The translations under genes and the position numbers were made by a program. The notes under the pieces are model-generated. The model was not told the DNA's origin, ran no database searches, and saw only the letters and a program-made list of their open reading frames with translations. From positions 1 to 7,019 of the forward strand of contig JALWKH010000094.1 in NCBI GenBank assembly GCA_026996635.1: a stretch of DNA of 7,019 nt, written 5' to 3'. Source of the DNA: Bacteroidales bacterium (GTDB taxonomy: Bacteria; Bacteroidota; Bacteroidia; Bacteroidales; JALTDM01). Below are positions 1-6,526 of this stretch, in pieces. Within the stretch, counting starts at the first letter, position 1; every line of letters begins with the position of its first letter.

Positions 1-57
1 GATTATGTCTCTTCTTACTTGTGTTGCAAAGTCTTTCAGTTCTTGTATTGTCTTCAT
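1..57 (-). CDS. Probable transketolase N-terminal subunit (first 19 codons only)
   Basis: Only the beginning of this gene is inside the window; it runs off the left edge. The ATG at 57-55 opens a frame with no stop, reading MKTIQELKDFATQVRRDII. The pattern 'xIxELxxxAxQVRRDIIRMV' is the usual start of the split transketolase N-terminal subunit (thiamine-diphosphate-binding half) of Bacteroidota, where N- and C-terminal halves are separate genes. That family acts in the cytoplasmic non-oxidative pentose phosphate pathway. The thiamine-diphosphate motif itself lies outside the window, so the call rests on 19 residues. The start follows the cysteine synthase stop by 25 nt, and the A-rich leader AAAAAGAAAAAATT stands directly before ATG with no Shine-Dalgarno sequence. 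It is probably the third gene of the operon read from about 3756. Confidence 0.62.
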   Translation of the reverse strand, partial: MKTIQELKDFATQVRRDII

Positions 58-82
58 AATTTTTTCTTTTTATTATTAAAAA

Positions 83-979
83 TCAAAATAGTTCCGTACT
101 CAAATACTTTTCGCCCCTGTCTGGGAAGATAACAACAATGTTGCCTTTATCAATCTTTTTTGCCGTTTCTATGGCAGCAAGCATTGCCGCTCCGCTGCTC
201 ATACCCACAAAGATACCTTCTTTTTTGATAATTTCCCTTGCCGTTTCAAATGCTTTTTCGGTGGGAATATCTATTTTTATGTCAATCAGTGCTGGGTCGT
301 AGATTGCGGGAATAATGGCTTCTTCAAGGTTTTTCAGACCTTGGATGTAGTGTCCCTTTTCGGGGTGGGCACATACCACTTTTATTGAAGGTTTGTTTTC
401 TTTCAGTGCTTTGCCTATACCCATAATCGTGCCTGATGTACCTATTGCCGACACAAAATAATCTATTTCTCCGCCTGTTTGCTCCCAAATTTCTTGTGCC
501 GTGGTGCGGTAATGTGCCAACTTGTTGTATTTGTTGGAAAATTGGTCTGTAGAAAAATATTTATCCGGTGCGGAATTTATAATCTCTTTTACTTTGCGGA
601 TAGCTCCGTCAGTGCCTTGTTCAGCCGGTGTGAGTATAACTTCTCCGCCGAATGCTTTTATGATTTTTCTTCTTTCGGGAGATACGGCTTCACTCATTAC
701 GATTATTACTTTGTAGCCTTTTATGGCTCCGATCATTGCAAGCGAAATGCCTGTGTTTCCGCTGGTTGCTTCTATTATTGTTTTGTCTTTTGTGAGTGTG
801 CCTTCGTTTTCGGCTTGTTCTATCATTTTCAGGGCTATACGGTCTTTTATGCTGCCGGAGGGCTCAAATCCTTCCACCTTTGCGTATATTTCTACATTCG
901 GGTTGGGATTCAGTCTGTTTATTCGTACCAACGGTGTGTGTCCTATTGCCTGCAGGATATTTTTGTATGCCCCAATCAT
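83..979 (-). CDS. cysM: PLP-dependent cysteine synthase, CysM-like
   Basis: A complete 298-residue fold-type II PLP enzyme, the usual family length. It should make L-cysteine in the cytoplasm from an activated serine (O-acetylserine or O-phosphoserine) and sulfide or thiosulfate. Visible landmarks: GHTPLVR at 13-19; the Schiff-base lysine K45 in SGSIKDR; the phosphate/substrate loop TSGNTG at 72-77; the PLP-phosphate loop GTSGT at 180-184; and the SSG turn at 261-263, whose serine contacts the pyridine nitrogen in this family. Several stretches favour the CysM branch over CysK: AHYRTTAQEIWEQTGG at 155-170, HPEKGHYIQGLKN at 205-217, and a C-terminus PDRGEKYLSTELF where CysK usually has SGERYLST. 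The true sulfur donor and serine ester cannot be read from sequence. Its ATG is 3 nt after the stop of the propeller gene, so the two are almost certainly co-transcribed and perhaps translationally coupled. A cystathionine beta-synthase-like role is less likely. Confidence 0.93.
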   Translation of the reverse strand: MIGAYKNILQAIGHTPLVRINRLNPNPNVEIYAKVEGFEPSGSIKDRIALKMIEQAENEGTLTKDKTIIEATSGNTGISLAMIGAIKGYKVIIVMSEAVSPERRKIIKAFGGEVILTPAEQGTDGAIRKVKEIINSAPDKYFSTDQFSNKYNKLAHYRTTAQEIWEQTGGEIDYFVSAIGTSGTIMGIGKALKENKPSIKVVCAHPEKGHYIQGLKNLEEAIIPAIYDPALIDIKIDIPTEKAFETAREIIKKEGIFVGMSSGAAMLAAIETAKKIDKGNIVVIFPDRGEKYLSTELF

Positions 980-982
980 AAT

Positions 983-3739
983 TTAGTTCACTTCGTAGTT
1001 ATACAAAAAGTTGTCGTTGCTGCCCACAATTAAGTTGAATTTTACCGAGTTTTCGTCAAAATGACCTATTGTAAACGGTGAATTGCCTTCGAGCGGGAAG
1101 TCGTTGTAAATTGATCCGTCGCTGTTGAAAAGATAAACAAGCGATGATGTTTTGTCCACAATGCCGAGTTTTACAACATTATTCGGGAAATTAAAAATAA
1201 TTGGCGGGAAGTAAACCGGATTTTCAAATTCGTATTCAAATTTTGTTTTTCCGTTTTTGTCAAATACTATGAAATTATTTTTGTCTGCAAAAATGTAATC
1301 TTTGTTTCCGTCGCGGTCAATGTCATACATTTTGAAATAGTGCGAAGGCGAAAAAGTTTTTATTTGTTTCTCGGTTACATTGCCTTCAAAATCAATGTAA
1401 TATAGTGTACCTTTGGTATCCGTTGTTACTAGGTAAAATTTGTCTTTAATTTTGTCCAAATAAAAAATGCTGTTTCTAGATTTTGAAAAGAATTTTTTGA
1501 CTTTCACACGTTCTTCACCACGCCTGTTGAGAATGTAAGTTTTCAGGCTGTCGGCAAAAACAATATAGTCTTTATCTCCGATTTTGAAGTGTTGAACTCT
1601 TTGATAAACTGGGGCATCGGTTTTGCCGAATTTCCAACCCGGAATGATGTTACCTTCTTTGCCGTACAAGTAAATATGCCTGTCTTCTCCTGCTATGAAA
1701 ATGCGGTAATCTTTGGTATTTTCATAGTCAAACAGTGCGAGTTGGTTTGTTGCAGGCGAACGTAAAGTGATGGGGTAGTGTTCAACATAATTGCCGTTGC
1801 GGTCTATCACATACAACTTGGTGCGGGTGTTGAACAAGTATTGCAATTTGTTGTTTTTGTAATAGTCAATTTGATAAATTTTACCGATAATTTTTTCGGG
1901 CAAGTGTAATTTCCACAAAATCCTGCCTGCTGAATTTATCAGGTAAAGGTTGTTTTTTTCGTCTTGAAGGATTATTTCTTTTTTGTTTGTGTTGTGGTTA
2001 ATTACCAGTTGCGGTTTGAATGTTATTGTGGTGTCGAGTAGGGTTTCCCATACGGTATGAGGCTTTTCGCGTGTGTTCGGGTTGTAATAAACTGACAAGG
2101 AGGTGTAAAGTAATTCGTCGTCTCCTTGCACCTGGAATCCAATGCCGTAAATTTTATCGTAAGAGTCTTTTTGAGTTTTGAATTTGTCGGCGAGTTTGGG
2201 TTTTAAGTAAGTTTCCACAACCGGGTATGCGGATGAAATTTTACTGAAGAAATAAAAATTGCTTTTGCTTGACAAGGTTTCTTTGAAGTCGTTGTATTCC
2301 ATATCCGTTTCCAAAGTGTGCCTGTGTATGTTGTCAAGGATAAAGCGTTTTAGTTCTTTTTTGTTGTTGCCGAAGATTATGTAATTGTCCGTAAATGTGA
2401 AAAATGATGTTTCCACTTTGCCGAAAATATCGCCGAATAATAATTTGCCGAAATAGTGAATCGGAAATGAATAAACAGGGATTTTCGTTTCTTCGTCAAT
2501 GTTGAAGTAAGAAATGTATTCGTCTTGTTTATTGCCGTAATGGTCTGCGTGTGACTTTATTATTTTTAGCATCTCTTGTGTGGCAAGGCGTTTGCTTACG
2601 GTTTTTGCCACCAGAAATGTACTTTGTTCTATATCTGAGCTTTGCGGTGTGAGTTTTACTAGCCCTATTTCATTGTCGAGTATCGAATAAAACAGAGAAT
2701 CGACCTTGATTTTCAACAGTTTGTTGTATTGATCGAGATTTTTCTTATAATCGCTAAACCAAGAATTTTGTTTGAGGTAATTTTCATAATCGCTTTTGAA
2801 TTGTTGAGGAGAGGAAATGCCTAACATAACAAAACTAACAACGGAAGAGGGGATAATTTCTTCCATATTGTTTTTTACAGGCTTTTGTTTTTTGAAAATA
2901 TCAAAATATTGCGAAACCTGACCGGGAGCAATTGTAAATCCATTGAGGGAAATATTATTATCTTTTATTGTAACATCAAATTCCGTCCACGAAGCCGTTT
3001 TAAGTTTTTTTACTGCATATTTGTAATTCTTGACAAGCAAGTTTGAGGCAATATCAAAAAATGCGGGATAATTTACATATAGATTCGCTACTACATTTTT
3101 TCCTGCGGTGGAAACGGCTTTTTTCAGGTTTTTGTCTTCGTTAAGGATTGAGTAACCCGTATTGATGCCGCGTGCGATTTTTTCAATAAGAACACTGTTG
3201 TCAGTGAGGATTGCCACATTGCTTACAACTAGTAAATGGTATGTTTTCTTGTCTTTTGTTATTTTCAGAATATTGTAACCGTTGTATTTTCTTTCGGAAG
3301 TTGTATAGGTTGAAGAAAGTTTTGTTTTCAAGTATTTGTAAGTGGCTTTATCATTGGCAAAAATGTTTTCCAGTTTGAAGTAATAAATAAAAGTTGCATT
3401 GTTTTTACCGGATTTGTTAATTGTCAACATAAAAGGATTTTGAATGACAGCTTGAAGTTTTGTGTCGCTTTTCAAAAATGATGTAATAAAACCGTATTGG
3501 GTATCAAGTTGCTTGGCAAGGCCGTTTTTTACCAAATCTTGCCATATTTGGTTTTCATCCAGTTGTGTTGCAAGTTCTTCTAAAGAGTATGTGTTGAGAA
3601 TTACGGCGGAATTTGACGGGGCAAGTTCTATGAGTTCGTTTATGTTTTTTGGGTTTGACGGGAAAAGTCTTGTGTAAGAGTAGTATATGCCTGCAAGAAT
3701 AAGTAGTAATGTGGTAATAATCAATATCTTTTTCAGCAT
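983..3739 (-). CDS. Membrane-anchored, cysteine-free beta-propeller protein with DUF3352-like N-terminal region
   Basis: A 918-residue protein of unknown function. I start it at the ATG at 3739: it is followed at once by a Lys-Lys and hydrophobic helix (about residues 5-22), and a promoter lies just upstream. The frame stays open to 3808, but the extra 23 codons cover that promoter. After the anchor, residues about 33-78 contain 'LAPSNSAVILNTYS...IWQDL', which resembles the opening of DUF3352-type proteins ('VPSDAAL...', then 'W..L'). Residues about 80-570 look like alternating strands and helices with no motif I recognise. Residues 575-918 form seven repeats of about 45 residues, each with a [LI]YxI/xxxG turn: turn glycines at 605, 649, 696, 741, 786, 830 and 875. 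A last half repeat (911-915) could close the ring. DIDRDGNKD at 806-814 is a calcium-loop-like DxDxDGxxD motif as in FG-GAP/VCBS propellers. No cysteine occurs in the whole chain. The topology suggests a periplasm-facing propeller tethered to the inner membrane. It leads an operon with cysM (3-nt gap). An outer-membrane-assembly or sensor role is possible but not shown. Confidence 0.85.
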   Translation of the reverse strand: MLKKILIITTLLLILAGIYYSYTRLFPSNPKNINELIELAPSNSAVILNTYSLEELATQLDENQIWQDLVKNGLAKQLDTQYGFITSFLKSDTKLQAVIQNPFMLTINKSGKNNATFIYYFKLENIFANDKATYKYLKTKLSSTYTTSERKYNGYNILKITKDKKTYHLLVVSNVAILTDNSVLIEKIARGINTGYSILNEDKNLKKAVSTAGKNVVANLYVNYPAFFDIASNLLVKNYKYAVKKLKTASWTEFDVTIKDNNISLNGFTIAPGQVSQYFDIFKKQKPVKNNMEEIIPSSVVSFVMLGISSPQQFKSDYENYLKQNSWFSDYKKNLDQYNKLLKIKVDSLFYSILDNEIGLVKLTPQSSDIEQSTFLVAKTVSKRLATQEMLKIIKSHADHYGNKQDEYISYFNIDEETKIPVYSFPIHYFGKLLFGDIFGKVETSFFTFTDNYIIFGNNKKELKRFILDNIHRHTLETDMEYNDFKETLSSKSNFYFFSKISSAYPVVETYLKPKLADKFKTQKDSYDKIYGIGFQVQGDDELLYTSLSVYYNPNTREKPHTVWETLLDTTITFKPQLVINHNTNKKEIILQDEKNNLYLINSAGRILWKLHLPEKIIGKIYQIDYYKNNKLQYLFNTRTKLYVIDRNGNYVEHYPITLRSPATNQLALFDYENTKDYRIFIAGEDRHIYLYGKEGNIIPGWKFGKTDAPVYQRVQHFKIGDKDYIVFADSLKTYILNRRGEERVKVKKFFSKSRNSIFYLDKIKDKFYLVTTDTKGTLYYIDFEGNVTEKQIKTFSPSHYFKMYDIDRDGNKDYIFADKNNFIVFDKNGKTKFEYEFENPVYFPPIIFNFPNNVVKLGIVDKTSSLVYLFNSDGSIYNDFPLEGNSPFTIGHFDENSVKFNLIVGSNDNFLYNYEVN

Positions 3740-3761
3740 AGCGGTATATTTATTAATGTGT

Positions 3762-3793
3762 GCAAATGTAATTATTTTTGTTGGAAGTGGAAA
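3762..3793 (-). promoter_or_regulatory. Bacteroidota-type promoter of the propeller-cysM-transketolase operon
   Basis: On the minus strand TACATTTGC (3770-3762) matches the Bacteroidota -7 consensus TAnnTTTG exactly. TTTC at 3793-3790 is one base off the -33 TTTG and lies 19 nt upstream, the preferred spacing for the primary sigma factor of this phylum. Transcription would begin near 3756, leaving a leader of roughly 15-18 nt before the ATG at 3739. The position also argues against any start upstream of 3739. No start was measured here; this is a consensus match. Confidence 0.6.
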
Positions 3794-3865
3794 TGGGAGG
3801 GGGCACATTGAATTGGAATAAATTTGCTCAGCACGAAAGATGCGTCAGGCAGCTGTAAAAATGAA

Positions 3866-3879
3866 TAGTAAATTTACTA
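3866..3879. repeat. Perfect 14-bp palindrome
   Basis: TAGTAAATTTACTA is its own reverse complement with no spacer. It lies about 96 nt upstream of the operon's -7 box, next to the heptad array. It could be a dimer-type operator, but perfect palindromes of A/T-rich sequence also arise by chance, and the distance from the promoter is large for a simple repressor site. Confidence 0.35.
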
Positions 3880-3919
3880 ATTTGTTAGTTGTTAATTGTC
3901 AATTGTTAATGGTTAGTTA
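3878..3919. repeat. Degenerate heptanucleotide tandem array (six units, consensus TTAATTG)
   Basis: Reading the plus strand in steps of seven from 3878 gives TAATTTG, TTAGTTG, TTAATTG, TCAATTG, TTAATGG, TTAGTTA. Each unit differs from TTAATTG by at most two bases. The array is intergenic, between the peptidase gene and the operon promoter. Related words in the other orientation (CAATTAA then CAAATTAA, about 6383-6397) occur in the second intergenic region. Function unknown; it may be slippage-derived filler DNA. Confidence 0.5.
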
Positions 3920-3923
3920 AACA

Positions 3924-3933
3924 GGCTTTAGCC
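3924..3933. repeat. Small GGCT/AGCC inverted repeat, possible REP-like unit
   Basis: GGCTTTAGCC forms a 4-bp stem around TT. The 'GGCTTTAGCC' core, followed about 40 nt later by a second strong hairpin (3974-3993), recalls the paired short palindromes spread by REP-associated tyrosine transposases in Bacteroidota. No transposase is in the window, so this assignment is by resemblance only. Confidence 0.3.
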
Positions 3934-3973
3934 AGTTTTTCATTGATTCGAAAATACCTTGTTTTATGATTAG

Positions 3974-3993
3974 CCCTGCCTTTTAAGGCAGGG
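3974..3993. repeat. Perfect 9-bp hairpin downstream of the peptidase gene
   Basis: CCCTGCCTT (3974-3982) and AAGGCAGGG (3985-3993) are perfect inverted arms around TT; in RNA the likely form is a 7-bp GC-rich stem with a TTTTAA loop. Flanking TTAG and CTAA could extend the stem past a small bulge. It lies 29 nt beyond the peptidase stop, so it may help end that transcript. Neither strand has a U-run after the stem, so it is not a classic intrinsic terminator. Its form fits a REP-like element at least as well. Confidence 0.5.
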
Positions 3994-4022
3994 ATAGCTA
4001 AAATATAAACAGATGAAGAAAA

Positions 4023-6194
4023 TTAAATATTTTCCAGTATAAAATCAGTCATTGTTTTAAACAAATGATATCTGGTATTCTGTCCGGTATAAATGCCGTG
4101 GTTACTGTTCGGATATACCATTAAATCGAAATAGATGTTTCTCTCCACAAGCTTTTTAATAAGCTCTATGCTGTTTTGGAAATGAACATTATCGTCGGCG
4201 GTGCCGTGAACGAGCAGGAATTTTCCTTTAATCTTGCTTACGTGATTAATCGGTGAGTTTTCATCATAACCTTTTGCATTGTCTTGCGGCAAGCCCATAT
4301 ATCTTTCGGTGTAAATTGAATCGTAAAAACGCCAGTTGGTTACAGGTGCTACCGAAATAGCGGCTTTGAAATATTTGTTGCCTTTTTCCAAGCACGAAAG
4401 TGCCATAAATCCGCCGTAACTCCAGCCTTGTATTCCTATCCTTGTGGAATCGACATAAGGAAGCGTGTAAAGGTATTTTACTGCAGATATTTGGTCTTGA
4501 GTTTCGAGTTTTCCCATTTGCCCGTAGGTGGCTTGTCGGAATTCCTTACCTCTGCCGTTCGTTCCCCTGTTGTCAACGGAAACCACAATGTAGCCTTGTT
4601 CGGCTATGTACCTGTGCCACATTGAAGTATAATCCCATTCGTCCATTACGGTTTGGTAACCCGGACCGCCGTAAACAGTCATAAACACAGGGTATTTCTT
4701 TTTCGGGTCAAAATTTTTGGGCTTGATCATCCATCCGTATAATTTTACTCCGTAATCAGTTGTGAATGAGAAAAATTCTTTTTTCGGCGGGTCGTATTCT
4801 TTCAATGTTTCTTTCAGTTTGGCGTTGTCTTCTATTACCCTGATTTTTTTGCCTTTGGCATTAAATAGTGTGAACGAAACCGGAGTTTCTGAATTTGAAT
4901 AAGAAATGATGTAATAACTGAAGTTTTTGTTTAGGTAAATATCGTTTACGCCTGTGCCCACACTCAATTTTTCTTTGCCGGTTCCGTCTAGTTTTATGCG
5001 GAACACATCTTTGGTATAAGGCGATTGTTCGTCAGCTATGTAATAAACATAACCGTTTTTGTTGTCAACGCCTTTTACTTCAAGTACTTCGTATTGACCT
5101 TTGGTGAGTTGTTTTACTTGGTTTCCGCTCATATCATACAGGTAAAGATGGTTGTAACCGTCTTTTTCGCTTAACCACAGAAACTCTTTGCCGTTGTCTA
5201 AAAATGTAAGTGCATCGTTTATTTCAATGTACTTATCGTCTTTTTCTTTGATCAATGTTGAAACGGTTGATGAATTTACATCATAAAGCATAAGGTTGAG
5301 TTCGTTTTGCAACCTGTTCATTACGATAAATGAAAGAACACCCGGATTTTTTGTCCATTTTATTCTCGGTATGTATTGATCGTCATATAGTTTTGAATTT
5401 ACTTCTTTTGTTTTGCCGTTTGCCAAATTGTAAACGTGAAGCGTTACGGTTGAATTTGTTTCACCTGCTTTGGGATATTTATAGCGGTATTCGGAAGGGT
5501 AGAGCCCGTCGTAAACAGGGAAGCAGAATTCTTTCACTTTCGATTCATCGAATTTCAGATATGCAATATTTTTTCCGTCGGGCGACCATTCATAAGCCTT
5601 TGCAAAAGAAAATTCTTCTTCGTAAACCCAGTCCGGAATGCCGTTGATGATTTTATTCTTTTTACCGTCAGTTGTGATTTGCGTTGTTTTGCCACTTTCC
5701 AAGTCTTTAATATACAGATTGTTGTTGCAAACAAAAGCTACTTTCTTGCCGTCGGGAGAAAATGAAGGCTCTTGTTGCTTGTCTTTATCATACAGCGGTG
5801 TAAGTGTTTTCGCCTTAAAGTCGTAAATGTAATAATATGCCTTTTTCGAATGCCTGTAAATGTGTTCTGTTTTTGTGCCGAAAAGGATTTTTGTTTCGTC
5901 GGGCGAGAAAATGTAATTGTCTATAGAAGCAATATTTTTGGCTCCGGGTAAGTCTTTGATTGTGTTGTATTCAAAAACGGTTCCGAGTTCTTTGCCGGAT
6001 TTGTAAGAATACTTGTTTACCTTGCCGAATTGCAATACTGTATAAGTTTTTCCGTCGTTGGACGATACCATATTGTCAAGGTATTTGGGGTAGAATTTGT
6101 AATACGCCCAAATATCTTCCAGTGTGATTTGTTTTTGTGTAAACCCTTGAATACTAATTACAATGCTTGCGATGATTAAAGCTATTCTTTTCAT
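4023..6194 (-). CDS. Secreted dipeptidyl peptidase IV (prolyl oligopeptidase family, S9B)
   Basis: A complete 723-residue exopeptidase expected to remove Xaa-Pro (and Xaa-Ala) dipeptides from peptide N-termini outside the cytoplasm. Residues 1-20 (MKRIALIIASIVISIQGFTQ) form a signal peptide. The N-terminal propeller (about 40-470) has SPDG-type blade motifs such as FSPDGKKVAFV and WSPDGKNIAYL. It carries WVYEEEF with E192-E194, the double-glutamate motif that binds the substrate amino terminus and separates S9B from other S9 enzymes. The alpha/beta-hydrolase domain (about 480-723) has Y508 in VYGGPG (oxyanion tyrosine), S592 in GWSYGG, D667 in HGTADDNVHF and H699 in SNHGI. The D-H spacing of 32 equals that of human DPP4. 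Length equals the usual bacterial form. No C-terminal sorting domain is seen. I chose the ATG at 6194 because of its AAAAAAATT leader, like that of the transketolase gene; the in-frame ATG at 6212 would add six residues and still leave a signal peptide. The gene appears to stand alone. Confidence 0.95.
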   Translation of the reverse strand: MKRIALIIASIVISIQGFTQKQITLEDIWAYYKFYPKYLDNMVSSNDGKTYTVLQFGKVNKYSYKSGKELGTVFEYNTIKDLPGAKNIASIDNYIFSPDETKILFGTKTEHIYRHSKKAYYYIYDFKAKTLTPLYDKDKQQEPSFSPDGKKVAFVCNNNLYIKDLESGKTTQITTDGKKNKIINGIPDWVYEEEFSFAKAYEWSPDGKNIAYLKFDESKVKEFCFPVYDGLYPSEYRYKYPKAGETNSTVTLHVYNLANGKTKEVNSKLYDDQYIPRIKWTKNPGVLSFIVMNRLQNELNLMLYDVNSSTVSTLIKEKDDKYIEINDALTFLDNGKEFLWLSEKDGYNHLYLYDMSGNQVKQLTKGQYEVLEVKGVDNKNGYVYYIADEQSPYTKDVFRIKLDGTGKEKLSVGTGVNDIYLNKNFSYYIISYSNSETPVSFTLFNAKGKKIRVIEDNAKLKETLKEYDPPKKEFFSFTTDYGVKLYGWMIKPKNFDPKKKYPVFMTVYGGPGYQTVMDEWDYTSMWHRYIAEQGYIVVSVDNRGTNGRGKEFRQATYGQMGKLETQDQISAVKYLYTLPYVDSTRIGIQGWSYGGFMALSCLEKGNKYFKAAISVAPVTNWRFYDSIYTERYMGLPQDNAKGYDENSPINHVSKIKGKFLLVHGTADDNVHFQNSIELIKKLVERNIYFDLMVYPNSNHGIYTGQNTRYHLFKTMTDFILENI

Positions 6195-6255
6195 AATTTT
6201 TTTGTTTTTCATTTTATGTTTGTCACCCCTATGTATCTCCCACAGAAATATTAAT

Positions 6256-6323
6256 ATTCTGAAACTAAAGATATACCGAAACAATAAGATTCTGAAACGA
6301 GTTCAGAATGACGTCTTCGGTAT
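6256..6323. repeat. Nested palindromic, REP-like intergenic element
   Basis: Two perfect 8-bp inverted repeats sit one inside the other. The inner pair is ATTCTGAA (6289-6296) and TTCAGAAT (6302-6309) around ACGAG. The outer pair is ATACCGAA (6273-6280) and TTCGGTAT (6316-6323). The word ATTCTGAAAC also recurs directly at 6256-6265, and ATGACG follows both right arms (6308-6313 and 6322-6327). The modular form (GTCAT + TCTGAA or ACCGAA + loop + complement) resembles dispersed palindromes I know from Bacteroidota intergenic DNA; that family link is from memory and not tested here. It could fold as a hairpin in the peptidase leader or act as a mobile non-coding repeat. Confidence 0.6.
6266..6297 (-). 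promoter_or_regulatory. Possible promoter of the peptidase gene
   Basis: On the minus strand TATCTTTA (6273-6266) is one base from the -7 consensus TAnnTTTG, and TTTC (6297-6294) is one base from TTTG, 20 nt upstream. Transcription would start near 6260, giving a leader of about 65 nt. Both boxes fall inside the palindromic element, so either the repeat supplies the promoter or the match is chance. No better match lies between 6195 and 6300. Confidence 0.3.
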
Positions 6324-6499
6324 GACGTTGTTTGTGAGAGGATTTAAGTGGTGTTGTATGTTTAAAGAACACTAATTCAAAATCAATTAACAAATTAACT
6401 CATTATTTCATTAACAGACATGTTTTTGTAGATTTTGAAACACAAATTTTTCACCTTATACTAATATTATTGTGAAATCAGACATGATCTATATTAGAT

Positions 6500-6516
6500 G
6501 CTATAATATTATTAGC
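6500..6516 (-). terminator. Weak hairpin after the SecD-head gene
   Basis: GCTA and TAGC arms (6500-6503, 6513-6516) bracket an AT-rich centre that could pair further past one bulged base. It begins about 10 nt beyond the stop of the SecD-head gene. The stem is short, mostly A-T, and no clear U-run follows, so this is a tentative terminator at best. Confidence 0.2.
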
Positions 6517-6526
6517 CATGATTTTA

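Larger units (their letters stand above)
6195..6526. other. Gene-free stretch between the SecD-head gene and the peptidase gene
   Basis: This 332-bp gap holds no gene I can support. It contains the peptidase leader, the nested palindromes at 6273-6323, a direct repeat of ATTCTGAAAC (6256-6265 and 6289-6298), CAATTAA-type heptads near 6383-6397, and weak AT-rich inverted repeats at 6463-6470/6503-6510 (AATATTAT/ATAATATT). No tRNA, transposase fragment or riboswitch is recognisable. The frame that stays open upstream of the peptidase start (to 6284) is repeat DNA and is not counted as coding. Confidence 0.6.

Noticed and set aside
479..1033. Long plus-strand open frame opposite cysM
   Set aside because: It is antisense to a clear cysteine synthase, is rich in Cys, Tyr and Phe with no recognisable domain, and reflects the codon pattern of the real gene.
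3740..3808. N-terminal extension of the propeller protein to an ATG at 3808
   Set aside because: It overlaps the -7 box at 3762-3770, adds a proline-rich stretch before a good membrane anchor, and contains the only cysteine.
3974..3993. Classic intrinsic terminator for the peptidase gene
   Set aside because: The stem is good but neither strand has a U-run after it, so it is listed as a hairpin repeat with termination only as a possibility.
5330..5647. Plus-strand open frame of about 105 codons opposite the peptidase propeller
   Set aside because: It lies fully inside the peptidase gene on the other strand and shows no family motif; the same holds for the shorter plus-strand frames at 4428-4684 and 5638-5826.
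6215..6222. Perfect plus-strand TATGTTTG -7 box
   Set aside because: No TTTG-like -33 box sits 19-21 nt upstream and no gene follows on the plus strand.
6195..6284. N-terminal extension of the peptidase
   Set aside because: The frame is open, but the extra residues are encoded by the palindromic element and would put 30 residues, including charged ones, before a normal signal peptide.
6163..6375. Plus-strand open frame of 70 codons across the palindromic element
   Set aside because: It overlaps the peptidase signal peptide in antisense and reads through repeat DNA. The hydrophobic start is a by-product of the opposite strand.
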